Assembly: GCF_009727155.1 (NCBI RefSeq)
Contig: NZ_WNWM01000002.1
Span: 4,650,001 to 4,714,000 of the forward strand
Direction: 5' to 3'
Source: Pseudoduganella dura
Lineage (GTDB): Bacteria > Pseudomonadota > Gammaproteobacteria > Burkholderiales > Burkholderiaceae_D
Length of the DNA stretch: 64,000 nucleotides
Shown: positions 8,114-15,952 of the stretch, piece after piece
Numbering within the stretch: the stretch's first letter is position 1
How the letters are laid out: the number at the start of each line of letters is the position of its first letter
Program-made: the position numbers and the translations under genes
The notes under the pieces: generated by a model
What the model saw: only the letters and a program-made list of their open reading frames with translations
Database searches by the model: none
What the model was told of the DNA's origin: nothing

Positions 8114-8569
8114 ATGCGTACTTTTGACATGACCCCGCTGTACCGTACCGCCATCGGCTTCGACCGCCTGGCACAGATGCTGAACAGCGCTGAATCGCAG
8201 CCCAGCTATCCGCCGTACAACATCGAACTCGTCTCCGAAGACGCGTATCGCATCGTGATGGCGCTGGCCGGCTTCGACCGTTCGGAAATCGACATCACCA
8301 GTGAGCGCGACACGCTGCACATCACTGGCCGCAAGCAGAAGGATGTGGCCGAACGTACGTACCTGCACCGCGGCATCGCGGCACGCGATTTCGAACAACG
8401 CTTCCAGCTGGCCAACCATGTGAAGGTCACCGGCGCGTCGTTCCAGAATGGCATGCTGACGATCGACCTGGTGCGTGAGGTGCCCGAGGCGCTCAAGGCC
8501 CGGAAGATCGAAATCGGCGGCAGTGCCGACAGCGCGCCCGCGATCGAACAGTCACGCGCGGCAGCGTAA
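8114..8569 (+). CDS. Small heat-shock protein Hsp20 (IbpA-like), first copy
   Basis: 151 residues. The alpha-crystallin domain runs from about 35 to 130, with the A-x-x-x-G-F-D-R segment near the start (M-A-L-A-G-F-D-R), Y-L-H-R-G-I-A in the middle and G-M-L-T-I-D-L near the end. The N-terminus (M-R-T-F-D-M-T-P-L-Y-R) is IbpA/IbpB type. Acts as an ATP-independent holdase on aggregating cytoplasmic proteins. Start at 8114 is fixed by the SD AAGGA at 8101-8105 and by alignment with its paralogue at 8713, which has nearly the same N-terminus. A sigma-32-like promoter and a thermometer-like leader precede it. Confidence 0.95.
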   Translation: MRTFDMTPLYRTAIGFDRLAQMLNSAESQPSYPPYNIELVSEDAYRIVMALAGFDRSEIDITSERDTLHITGRKQKDVAERTYLHRGIAARDFEQRFQLANHVKVTGASFQNGMLTIDLVREVPEALKARKIEIGGSADSAPAIEQSRAAA

Positions 8570-8586
8570 CGCCGTAGCGGCGTAAC

Positions 8587-8628
8587 GGCTCGCCATGCGG
8601 CGAGCCCCGGCGGGCCATGCGGCCCGCC
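8587..8628. repeat. Two adjacent perfect hairpins with identical ATGC loops
   Basis: GGCTCGCC-ATGC-GGCGAGCC (8587-8606) and GGCGGGCC-ATGC-GGCCCGCC (8609-8628) lie between the two hsp20 genes. Neither has a T tract, so they look like processing or stability elements or partial terminators and not a simple terminator. Confidence 0.7.
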
Positions 8629-8656
8629 CAAACACCACATTGTTATTGACCTTGTA

Positions 8657-8712
8657 CCCGCGGTCGCCCGCCTGGGGACCGCACCGACATCGCTTACTGA
8701 AAGGATTTCATC
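8657..8712 (+). promoter_or_regulatory. ROSE-like RNA thermometer in the second hsp20 leader
   Basis: GCGGTC...GACCGC (about 8660-8682) forms a first hairpin. Then ATCGCTT (8689-8695) faces AAAGGAT (8700-8706), the ribosome-binding site. UCGCU at 8690-8694 matches the UYGCU ROSE signature, and both elements align with those of the first copy. No clear sigma-32 promoter is seen here, so it may act on a dicistronic or processed transcript. Confidence 0.5.
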
Positions 8713-9165
8713 ATGCGTACTTTTGACCTGACCCCCCTGTACCGTACCGCCATCGGCATCGACCGCCTGGCCAGCCAGCTGAACGCCGCTGAAGCGCCGA
8801 CCTACCCGCCGTACAACGTGGAACTGGTCGCCGAAGACAAATACCGCATCGTGATGGCGCTGGCCGGTTTCGACCGCTCCGAGCTGGACATCAACACCGA
8901 GCGCGATTCGCTGGTGATCACCGGCCGCAAGCAGAAGGATGCGGTGGAACGCACCTACCTGCACCGCGGCATCGCGGCACGCGACTTCGAGCAGCGCTTC
9001 CAGCTGGCCGACTATGTGAAGGTCACCGGCGCCGGGTTCGACAACGGCATGCTGACGATCGACCTGGTGCGCGAAGTACCCGAAGCCTTCCGGCCGCGCA
9101 AGATCGCGATCGACGGCGTGACCGATAACGTCACCACGCTGGAATCGAAGCGCGAAGCCGCGTAA
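8713..9165 (+). CDS. Small heat-shock protein Hsp20 (IbpA-like), second copy
   Basis: 150 residues, a close paralogue of the preceding gene. The N-terminus differs from it by only a few residues, and the alpha-crystallin core is largely identical, including Y-L-H-R-G-I-A-A-R-D-F. Differences concentrate in the region after the N-terminal arm and in the C-terminal tail. Tandem pairs such as ibpA/ibpB often form mixed oligomers with different client and release properties; that the two copies co-assemble here is inference. Start fixed by AAGGA at 8701-8705. Followed by a terminator. Confidence 0.95.
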   Translation: MRTFDLTPLYRTAIGIDRLASQLNAAEAPTYPPYNVELVAEDKYRIVMALAGFDRSELDINTERDSLVITGRKQKDAVERTYLHRGIAARDFEQRFQLADYVKVTGAGFDNGMLTIDLVREVPEAFRPRKIAIDGVTDNVTTLESKREAA

Positions 9166-9213
9166 ATTCCAGCGCGGGCCCCGGCCTCGCAGCAGTACCA
9201 GAAGTGCTTCGAA

Positions 9214-9235
9214 GGCCGGGGAAACCCGGCCTTTT
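9214..9235 (+). terminator. Terminator after the hsp20 pair
   Basis: GGCCGGG-GAAA-CCCGGCC hairpin with a tetraloop, followed by TTTT, 48 bp after the stop codon. Confidence 0.85.
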
Positions 9236-9282
9236 GCGTTGGCATGGTACAAATCGCTTTCGCAGCCGCAGTCATCAAACGA

Positions 9283-9446
9283 CCAGGAGCGATCAGGGCA
9301 AGACGCTGCAACGCCTCTGCCTTGCTGCTTCCGAAGCCGGTTACCTGGCCACCAGGAGCGGCCAGGGCAAGGCGCGGCGTCGCAGACAGTGCCGTTTGCA
9401 CGGCAAGACGCCGCAACGCCGCCATGGCCGCCTCCTGGTGGTCAGG
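9283..9446. repeat. Complex imperfect direct and inverted repeats before the Deg protease
   Basis: The gene-free stretch 9236-9513 holds ACCAGGAGCGATCAGGGCAA near 9283 and a diverged copy near 9352, then a third related piece (GGCAAGACGCCGCAACGCC) near 9402. CCACCAGGAGCGGCCA (about 9350-9365) also pairs with TGGCCGCCTCCTGGTGG (about 9425-9441) around an inner GCGGCGTC/GACGCCGC stem. Together they could fold into one long hairpin. No gene recognised. Confidence 0.55.
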
Positions 9447-9513
9447 TTAAGGGCGGTATAAGGTGATGACCGCATATTGCTACCATCGAATATGATTCAT
9501 GGGGAGTACAGAA

Positions 9514-11034
9514 ATGAGCAAGGATAAAATTCTGAACATGAAGCGCCTGGTCGTGGCCTTGTGTGCGGTGGGTGTGCTGGGTGCGGGCGCGGCGATCGCA
9601 GTGCAGGGAGACCATGGGGCCCTGACCGCCGGCACGGCCGCCGCCACTCCCGTGCCGGCCGTGCCGGCCAATGCCGCCGCGGGCGCGCCGGCGCCGACAC
9701 CGGCGCCGATGATCGCGCTGCCGGACTTTTCCGTGATCGCCTCGCGCAATGGCCCGGCCGTCGTGAACATCAGTACCACGGGCACCGTGAAGACCAGTTA
9801 CGACAACCGCGGCGAGCCGTTCGCGGACGATCCGTTCTTCGAATTCTTCCGCCGCTTCCAGGGCCCGCAAGGCTCGCAAGGCCCGCAGCGCGGCGGCCGC
9901 GAGGCGCCGAGCCATGGCGTGGGTTCCGGCTTCATCGTCAGCGCCGATGGCCTGATCCTGACCAATGCGCACGTGGTGCGCGATGCCAGCGAAGTGACCG
10001 TCAAGCTGACGGACCGCCGCGAGTTTGTCGCCAAGGTGCTCGGTTCCGATCCGAAGACCGACGTGGCGGTGCTGAAGATCGACGCGAAGAACCTGCCGGT
10101 GGTGCCGCTGGGCCGCTCGATGGACGTAAAGGTGGGCGAGTGGGTGCTGGCGATCGGCTCGCCGTTCGGCCTGGAAAACACCGTGACGGCCGGCGTCGTC
10201 AGCGCCAAGGGCCGCGCGCTCGACGACGGCAGCGTGCCGTTCATCCAGACCGACGTGGCGGTCAATCCCGGCAACTCGGGCGGCCCGCTGTTCAACACGA
10301 AGGGCGAAGTGGTCGGCATCAATTCGCAGATCTACAGCCAGACCGGCGGCTACCAGGGCCTGTCGTTCGCGATCCCGATCGACGTGGCGCAGCGCATCCG
10401 CGACCAGATCGTGGCCACCGGCAAGGTGGTGCACGCGAAACTGGGCGTGGTGGTGCAGGAAGTGGGCCAGAGCTTTGCCGATTCGTTCGCGCTGCCATCG
10501 CCTGAAGGCGCGCTGATCGTCAACGTGGAGAAGGGCAGCGCCGCCGAACAGACCGGCCTGAAGCCGGGTGACGTGGTGCGCACCATCAACGGCCAGAAGA
10601 TCGTGGCCTCGGGCGACCTGTCGTCCTATGTCGCGCTGGCCAGGCCGGGCGACAAGGTGACGATGGAAGTATGGCGCCAGGGTAAATCCGTGGCGCTGAC
10701 CGGCAAGCTGGGCAATGCCAGCGAGCGTGCGCTGGCGAGTGCCGAAGAGGATGACGGCCCGGCCACGAAATCGCGCTTGGGCCTGGCCCTGCGCCCGCTC
10801 GACCCGATCGAGAAACAGGCGGTCGGGCTGGGTTCCGGCCTGGTCATCGAGCGGGCCGGCGGCGCGGCCGCCAGCGCCGGCCTGCAGCCGGGCGACGTGC
10901 TGCTGTCGGTGAACGGCCAGCCGGTGACATCGGTCGACCAGGTGCGCGACATGGTGTCGAAATCGTCGAAATCGGTGGCGCTGCTGATCCAGCGCGGCGA
11001 GGAGCGCATTTTCATTCCGGTGCGACTGGGTTGA
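9514..11034 (+). CDS. DegP/DegQ/MucD-type periplasmic serine protease with two PDZ domains
   Basis: 506 residues. Start chosen at 9514 because GGGGAG lies 7 bp upstream; an in-frame ATG at 9499 would put that SD inside the gene. Residues 10-30 form an export signal or membrane anchor, followed by an Ala/Pro-rich linker to about 68. The trypsin-like domain carries His153 (T-N-A-H-V-V), Asp183 (K-T-D-V-A) and Ser255 (G-N-S-G-G-P-L). PDZ1 is about 290-385 and PDZ2 about 415-505. Family role: degradation or refolding of misfolded envelope proteins, including outer-membrane proteins. A two-component system starts 121 bp downstream in the same direction, so they may share envelope-stress control. 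Confidence 0.92.
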   Translation: MSKDKILNMKRLVVALCAVGVLGAGAAIAVQGDHGALTAGTAAATPVPAVPANAAAGAPAPTPAPMIALPDFSVIASRNGPAVVNISTTGTVKTSYDNRGEPFADDPFFEFFRRFQGPQGSQGPQRGGREAPSHGVGSGFIVSADGLILTNAHVVRDASEVTVKLTDRREFVAKVLGSDPKTDVAVLKIDAKNLPVVPLGRSMDVKVGEWVLAIGSPFGLENTVTAGVVSAKGRALDDGSVPFIQTDVAVNPGNSGGPLFNTKGEVVGINSQIYSQTGGYQGLSFAIPIDVAQRIRDQIVATGKVVHAKLGVVVQEVGQSFADSFALPSPEGALIVNVEKGSAAEQTGLKPGDVVRTINGQKIVASGDLSSYVALARPGDKVTMEVWRQGKSVALTGKLGNASERALASAEEDDGPATKSRLGLALRPLDPIEKQAVGLGSGLVIERAGGAAASAGLQPGDVLLSVNGQPVTSVDQVRDMVSKSSKSVALLIQRGEERIFIPVRLG

Positions 11035-11083
11035 GGATAGAGCCGGGGATTGGGATACACTGCGCCGCCTGGGCCGCTGAATG

Positions 11084-11113
11084 ATCACCGAGGAATCACC
11101 GACGGATCACTGA
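11084..11113 (+). promoter_or_regulatory. Three 11-bp phased ATCACCGA direct repeats before the response regulator
   Basis: ATCACCGA occurs at 11084-11091 and 11095-11102, and as ATCACTGA at 11106-11113, each 11 bp apart. OmpR/PhoB-class regulators bind tandem direct repeats with this spacing, so this is a candidate autoregulatory operator for the gene starting at 11156. Confidence 0.5.
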
Positions 11114-11155
11114 TGGGCCACCGCGGCGGCCCGCCGTAACGAACAAGGAAACAAT

Positions 11156-11815
11156 ATGCGCCTGCTGCTGGTGGAAGATGATGTGATGATCGGCGAAGTG
11201 GTACTCGACCTGCTGAGGGCCGAACACTATGCCGTGGACTGGGTGAAGGATGGCGCGATGGCCGACACCGCGCTGCAGACCCAGACCTACGACCTGGTGC
11301 TGCTGGACCTGGGCCTGCCCCGCAAGGATGGGCTCGAGGTGCTGCGCTCGATGCGCGCCCGCAAGGAACTGACGCCGGTGCTGGTGGCCACGGCGCGCGA
11401 CGCCGTCGAGCAGCGCATCGCCGGCCTCGATGCCGGTGCCGACGATTACGTGCTCAAGCCCTACGACCTCGATGAAATGCTGGCGCGCATCCGCGCGTTG
11501 CTGCGCCGCTCGGCCGGCCGCGCCGAACCGGTGTTCGAGCACCTGGGCGTGTCGATCAATCCGCAAACGCGCGAGGTGATCGCCAACGGCGTGCAGGTCA
11601 ACCTGTCCGCCCGCGAATGGGCCGTGCTGGAAGCGCTGATCGCGCGCCCCGGCATCGTGCTGTCGCGCGCCCAGCTCGAGGAAAAGCTGTACAGCTGGAA
11701 GGATGAAGTCAACAGCAATGCCGTCGAGGTGTACATCCACGGCCTGCGCAAGAAGCTGGGCGCGGAACTGATCCAGAACGTACGGGGCCTCGGCTACATG
11801 GTTCCGAAAGCATGA
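11156..11815 (+). CDS. OmpR/PhoB-family response regulator (QseB/TctD-like)
   Basis: 219 residues. The receiver domain (1-115) has the acidic pair E-D-D at 7-9, phospho-acceptor Asp51 in L-L-D-L-G-L-P, and Lys in Y-V-L-K-P-Y-D. The winged-helix output domain (about 125-217) ends in the usual V-R-G-L-G-Y-M pattern. It activates or represses target promoters when phosphorylated by the kinase encoded next. The stop overlaps the kinase start by 4 bp (ATGA), indicating translational coupling. The signal sensed is unknown; the upstream Deg protease suggests an envelope or metal stress role, but nothing in the sequence proves it. Confidence 0.93.
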   Translation: MRLLLVEDDVMIGEVVLDLLRAEHYAVDWVKDGAMADTALQTQTYDLVLLDLGLPRKDGLEVLRSMRARKELTPVLVATARDAVEQRIAGLDAGADDYVLKPYDLDEMLARIRALLRRSAGRAEPVFEHLGVSINPQTREVIANGVQVNLSAREWAVLEALIARPGIVLSRAQLEEKLYSWKDEVNSNAVEVYIHGLRKKLGAELIQNVRGLGYMVPKA

Positions 11816-13191
11816 AGGTGCCGAGGGTCTACCGCATGAAGGTGAACACCCACTCGTTGCGCGGCCGCCTGCTGTGGTTCCTGCTGGCGGCGATCACGAT
11901 GGCCGCGCTGGCGCAGGCGATGATCGCCTATCGCAGCGCGCTGCACGACGCGGACCAGATCTTCGACTACCACATGCAGCAGATGGCGCTGGCGCTGCGC
12001 TCCGGCGCGCCGCTGGCCAACACGCACAACAGCCCCAGCGCCGATCCCGGCAACGACGACATGGTGGTGCAGGTGTGGACGCCGGACGGCATCCAGGTGT
12101 TCCGCTCGATTTCCCGCGCCGAGCTGCCGCAGCGCGCGGTGCTCGGCTTTTCCAACGTGAAGGCCAAGGGCACCATCTACCGGGTGTTCTCGGTGCAGAC
12201 CAGTAACCAGACCGTGCAGATCGCGCAGGACATGTCGGTGCGCAAGCGCATGGCCGGCGCGCTGGCGCTGCGCACCGTCGGGCCGATCGCGCTGATGGCG
12301 CCGATGCTGATGCTGGTGGTGTGGTGGGTCGTCAGCGGTTCGCTGGCGCCCGTGGCGCGCGTGCGCCGGCAAGTGGCGTCGCGCCAGGCGGACGACCTGT
12401 CGCCCGTCTCGGAAGCCGACCTGCCGGACGAAGTCAAGCCGCTGGTGCATGAACTGAACCTGCTGTTCGGGCGCGTGCGCACCGCGTTCGACGCCCAGCA
12501 GCACTTCGTGGCCGACGCCGCGCACGAGCTGCGCTCGCCGCTGGCGGCTCTGAAGCTGCAGGTGCTGAGCCTGGACCGCGCCGAGGATGCCGAGGCGCGC
12601 AAGGTGGCGATCGGGCGGCTCACGGCCGGCATCGAACGGGCCACCCGGCTGGTGGAGCAGTTGCTGGTGCTGGCGCGGCAGGAAGCGGCCGAGCCGAAGC
12701 TCGAACCGGTCGACCTGGCCGAACTGACCCGGCGCACGCTGGGCGACATGGTGAACGCCGCGCAAACGCGCCAGATCGATTTGGGCATGCATGAAGTGAC
12801 GGGCGAAACCATCCAGGGCCAGGCCGATGCCTTGCGCGTGCTGCTGCGCAACCTGGTCGACAACGCGATCAAGTACACGCCCCCCGGCGGCACCGTCGAC
12901 GTCTCCGTGCGGCACACCGACAAGGGCGCCGAGCTGGTGGTAGAAGACAGCGGGCCCGGCATCTCGCCGGAAGAGCGCGAGCGCGTCTTCAGCCGTTTTT
13001 ATCGCGTACCCGGCAGCACCGCCACCGGCAGCGGCCTGGGCCTCGCCATCATCAAGGCGATCGCCGAGCGGCATGGCGCCACGCTGGCGCTGGACGCTTC
13101 CGAACGGCTGGGCGGCCTGCTGGTGCGGGTGACGTTCCCTGGCGCGAAGACGGTCCTGGCGAAGGCGCCGCCGGCAAAGAATGCCGCATGA
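11812..13191 (+). CDS. Membrane sensor histidine kinase (QseC/TctE-like)
   Basis: 459 residues. Transmembrane segments at about 19-39 and 156-176 frame a periplasmic sensor region of about 115 residues with no recognisable named fold. A HAMP-like segment follows, then HisKA with the phosphorylated His238 in D-A-A-H-E-L-R-S-P. HATPase_c comes next, with N-box N-L-V-D-N-A-I-K-Y-T and G-P-G-I / G-S-G-L-G-L-A glycine boxes. It phosphorylates the cognate regulator encoded immediately before. The start at 11812 overlaps the regulator stop; Met9 (11836) is an alternative. The QseC/TctE label is from domain layout only. Confidence 0.92.
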   Translation: MKVPRVYRMKVNTHSLRGRLLWFLLAAITMAALAQAMIAYRSALHDADQIFDYHMQQMALALRSGAPLANTHNSPSADPGNDDMVVQVWTPDGIQVFRSISRAELPQRAVLGFSNVKAKGTIYRVFSVQTSNQTVQIAQDMSVRKRMAGALALRTVGPIALMAPMLMLVVWWVVSGSLAPVARVRRQVASRQADDLSPVSEADLPDEVKPLVHELNLLFGRVRTAFDAQQHFVADAAHELRSPLAALKLQVLSLDRAEDAEARKVAIGRLTAGIERATRLVEQLLVLARQEAAEPKLEPVDLAELTRRTLGDMVNAAQTRQIDLGMHEVTGETIQGQADALRVLLRNLVDNAIKYTPPGGTVDVSVRHTDKGAELVVEDSGPGISPEERERVFSRFYRVPGSTATGSGLGLAIIKAIAERHGATLALDASERLGGLLVRVTFPGAKTVLAKAPPAKNAA

Positions 13192-13255
13192 CTTAGGAAA
13201 GAAGCAACCGCCGCGATAGAATGGCCGTCATGACAGACAGCCAACAGGGCGGCGC

Positions 13256-14383
13256 ATGAAAAGAATCGGTTTCTCGGGCACGCTGGACCCGATCACCAAC
13301 GGCCACATGTGGGTGATCGGCGAAGCCCGCTCGATCGCGGACGAAGTGATCGTCTTCCTGTCGCAGAACTCCACCAAGCAGCCCCGTTTCTCTGCCGAGG
13401 AGCGGCGCGCGATCGTGCTGGAGAGCTGCGCCGAACGGCAGTGGAACAATGTGCAGGTGCTGATCGTGAAGAGCGATTACACGGCGCGCGTGGCGCGCAA
13501 GCACGGCGTGGATTACCTGATCCGCGGCATCCGCACCACCGCCGATTTCGATTACGAAAACCTGATCCAGCAGACCAACGTGGAAGTGATCGGCGGCGCC
13601 AAGACGCTGTTCGTGATGCCGCCGCGCGACCTGGGGTCGGTCAGTTCCAGCTTCGTCAAGGCGCTGGAAGGCCCGGTGGGCTGGAACTGGACGACCCGCA
13701 AATTCGTGCCGGCGCCGGCCTACCGCGCATGGATACTCAGCTGGCTCCACAAGGAATGGCAGGCGCTGTTCCCGGGCGAGGCGGCGGGGCAATGGTTCGC
13801 GAAGCTGACCGGCGCCGATGCCTACGGCGGCGCCACGCGCCACTACCACAACCTCGATCACCTGGTGCACGGCCTGGCCGAGATCCGCGCATGGGCCGCC
13901 AACACGGGGGCCGCCGAACGCGACGCGGACCTGATGCGCGCCGCCTTCTGGTTCCACGACGCGCACTACGGCCACGAGCCGGCCGCCGTGTCGAACGAGG
14001 AAGCCAGCGCGCAGCTGTGGCTCGGCAGCGGCCTGGAAGCCGATGCCGGCCGCGCGGAGGAGGTGGCCACGCTGATCCGCGCCACCGATCACCTGCAGGC
14101 CGGCCCCATTGCACACCCGCTCAAGGATGCGCTGCTGGGCGTGGACCTGGCGATCCTGGGGCAGGACGAGGAAGTGTACGGCCACTACGCACGCGGCATC
14201 CGCGCCGAATACGGCCACGTGGCGGACGAACGCTACAGCGAGCAGCGCAACCGCGTGCTCGAACACCTGCGCGGCAAGGCCAGTGCCGGCACGCTGTACG
14301 CCGACCCGTGGTTCGCCGAGCAGTACAACGAGCCGGCCATCGCCAACATGACATGGGAGCTGGGGGGCAACGCCGGTGCATGA
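13256..14383 (+). CDS. CoaD-like nucleotidyltransferase fused to an HD-superfamily phosphohydrolase domain
   Basis: 375 residues, about twice the length of phosphopantetheine adenylyltransferase. Residues 1-160 resemble CoaD: F-S-G-T-L-D-P-I-T-N-G-H (T/H-x-G-H nucleotide motif), R-G-I-R-T-T-A-D-F-D-Y-E and S-S-S-F-V-K in place of the usual S-S-T-x-V-R. Residues 165-370 contain H-Y-H-N-L-D-H, F-H-D-A-H-Y and a later D-L-A-I-L-G segment typical of the COG4339-type HD hydrolases. A single frame spans both, so this is a true fusion. The first domain probably transfers a nucleotide to a phosphorylated small molecule and the second removes phosphate or a nucleotide; substrates are unknown. It may not be the housekeeping CoaD. 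Confidence 0.75.
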   Translation: MKRIGFSGTLDPITNGHMWVIGEARSIADEVIVFLSQNSTKQPRFSAEERRAIVLESCAERQWNNVQVLIVKSDYTARVARKHGVDYLIRGIRTTADFDYENLIQQTNVEVIGGAKTLFVMPPRDLGSVSSSFVKALEGPVGWNWTTRKFVPAPAYRAWILSWLHKEWQALFPGEAAGQWFAKLTGADAYGGATRHYHNLDHLVHGLAEIRAWAANTGAAERDADLMRAAFWFHDAHYGHEPAAVSNEEASAQLWLGSGLEADAGRAEEVATLIRATDHLQAGPIAHPLKDALLGVDLAILGQDEEVYGHYARGIRAEYGHVADERYSEQRNRVLEHLRGKASAGTLYADPWFAEQYNEPAIANMTWELGGNAGA

Positions 14384-14476
14384 CACCGCCACGATAATGC
14401 CGCTCGCCAATGGATTTGGATTTGCTGCCGCCAGACTGTATATTGGCGATCCCGCAATTGCAGCAGATTCAGGATC

Positions 14477-15013
14477 ATGGCTTCCAGCAATGCGCATCAT
14501 TCGACTGGTTTCGCTGCTGGATTGATTGCTGCTGTTCTCGTATTTCACGCAGGGGCCAGTGGCCCCTGGCACGCATGGAGCATCCTTGCGCTCGTCTCGG
14601 GCGCGGCTGGCGGGACGGCGCCCGACTGGCTCGAGGTGGCCTGGTGGTCCCGGAAGCGAAAATTGTGGATCACCCATCGAACATGGACGCATTGGGGAAT
14701 CGCGTGGGGTGCGTTACTGGTCTATTCGTATCTCTCCCTGAATAAAATGGCGTGGGCGCCAGCGGCGTTCGGATTTGCTGCCGGCGGCATGATGCATTTG
14801 CTTGCAGACTGGCCAAATCCGCTGGGAATCCCATGGATACTGGGTCGCCATTCGCTTAATCTATGGAAAAGCGGCAAATGCGACATGGTGATTGTCGTTT
14901 CGGCGTGGCTCGCGGCGTTCGTCGTTGCCGATCGATTCTGTTTTCAGAGCCGATACACCCATGAATTCATCGTCCTGGCAAGGAAGGCCTGTCTGACCTT
15001 GCTGCGCGCCTAG
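14477..15013 (+). CDS. DUF457 / YdjM-like inner-membrane metal-dependent hydrolase
   Basis: 178 residues with four or five hydrophobic segments. Conserved polar motifs lie between them: A-P-D-W-L-E near 48-53, H-R-T-W-T-H-W near 67-73 and L-L-A-D-W-P-N-P-L-G-I-P-W near 108-120. This His/Asp pattern defines the YdjM/DUF457 family of membrane-bound predicted phospholipase-C-like metal hydrolases. Activity and substrate are not established. AT content is a little higher than in its neighbours. No clear SD precedes the start. Confidence 0.8.
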   Translation: MASSNAHHSTGFAAGLIAAVLVFHAGASGPWHAWSILALVSGAAGGTAPDWLEVAWWSRKRKLWITHRTWTHWGIAWGALLVYSYLSLNKMAWAPAAFGFAAGGMMHLLADWPNPLGIPWILGRHSLNLWKSGKCDMVIVVSAWLAAFVVADRFCFQSRYTHEFIVLARKACLTLLRA

Positions 15014-15091
15014 ACACAACACGATGCCCTGTTGAAGCAGCCTCGCTGGAGGCAGCGCCACGTTGAACATTGCCGCCTTTTCCGCCAGTGC

Positions 15092-15859
15092 TCATGCCGG
15101 CGCCAGGCAGACCAGCTTGCATTCCTGCTGCGAGGCGACCAGCAGCGTCGTCTGCAGGAAGCGCAGCACGCCGCTTGCCGCGTGATTGAACGTGCGTTCG
15201 CCCCCTTCGCGATGCAGGACAGCCTGCTCCTGCCAGCAGCGCGCGAACAGCGGGCTTTTCACCGACAGCTCTTCGATCAGTGCCAGCATGGCCGCATCGT
15301 GCGGGAAACGGCTGAAATCGGCACGGAACTCGGCGGCGAGGCGCCGGCACCGTTCCGGCCAGTCGGCGATCACAACCTGCGCAAGCGGCGAGAGGAAGAC
15401 GAAGCGCATCAGGTTGCGGTCCGCCGTGTCGTCATCCAGCCAGCCGCTGAACAGGTGCGCCGCGGGAGGGTTCCAGGCCCTGACGGTCCAGGTGCGGTCG
15501 AGCAGGTAGGCCGGGGCCGTGAACAGCGACGGCAGGGTGAGAAGGTCGCCGGGCAGGTCGGCCTGGGACCTGGCAGGCACCGGGTCGCGCTTCTGCGCCA
15601 GGTCGAACATCGAGGCGCGTTCGGCCGAAGTGAGCTGCAACGCATCGGCAAGACGGGCCAGCGCCGCGGCGGACGCCGCGACGTCGCGCCCCTGTTCCAG
15701 CCACGTGATCCAGGTAACGCTGACGCAGGAGGCGTCGGCCAGTTCTTCGCGCCGCAGGCCGGGCGTGCGCCGCCTGCCTGCCTTGGCCGTCGGTGGCAGG
15801 CGCTCACGGTGGGCACGGATGAAGGCGCCGAGGAGGCGGCGATGATCGGGCTGGTTCAT
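15092..15859 (-). CDS. XRE-family transcriptional regulator with MmyB-type ligand-binding domain
   Basis: 255 residues from the ATG at 15859; an in-frame ATG at 15889 would add ten residues. The N-terminal HTH (about 10-75) contains R-T-P-G-L-R-R-E-E-L-A and W-I-T-W-L-E-Q-G-R, typical of the MmyB-like group. Residues 95-255 form the PAS-like MmyB ligand pocket with W-N-P-P-A and F-R-A-D-F. Proteins of this group often regulate an adjacent divergent gene. Here the divergent neighbour is a SAM methyltransferase starting 94 bp away, so the intergenic region is the likely operator. The ligand may be a fatty-acid-like molecule according to the family; not shown here. Confidence 0.88.
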   Translation of the reverse strand: MNQPDHRRLLGAFIRAHRERLPPTAKAGRRRTPGLRREELADASCVSVTWITWLEQGRDVAASAAALARLADALQLTSAERASMFDLAQKRDPVPARSQADLPGDLLTLPSLFTAPAYLLDRTWTVRAWNPPAAHLFSGWLDDDTADRNLMRFVFLSPLAQVVIADWPERCRRLAAEFRADFSRFPHDAAMLALIEELSVKSPLFARCWQEQAVLHREGGERTFNHAASGVLRFLQTTLLVASQQECKLVCLAPA

Positions 15860-15952
15860 GGCGACTTTTATACCAGGATAAATTGCCATCTTGTACCAGT
15901 TAATAGACGTGCACACAATGGGCTTCCATCCATTCACCCAGGAGTCCCAGCC

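Noticed and set aside
7907..8419. N-terminal extension of the M61 peptidase frame
   Set aside because: It overlaps the hsp20 gene on the other strand and would bury the signal peptide inside the protein.
15032..15952. Upstream extension of the methyltransferase frame
   Set aside because: Antisense to the XRE/MmyB gene; a proper SD and the conserved start lie at 15953.
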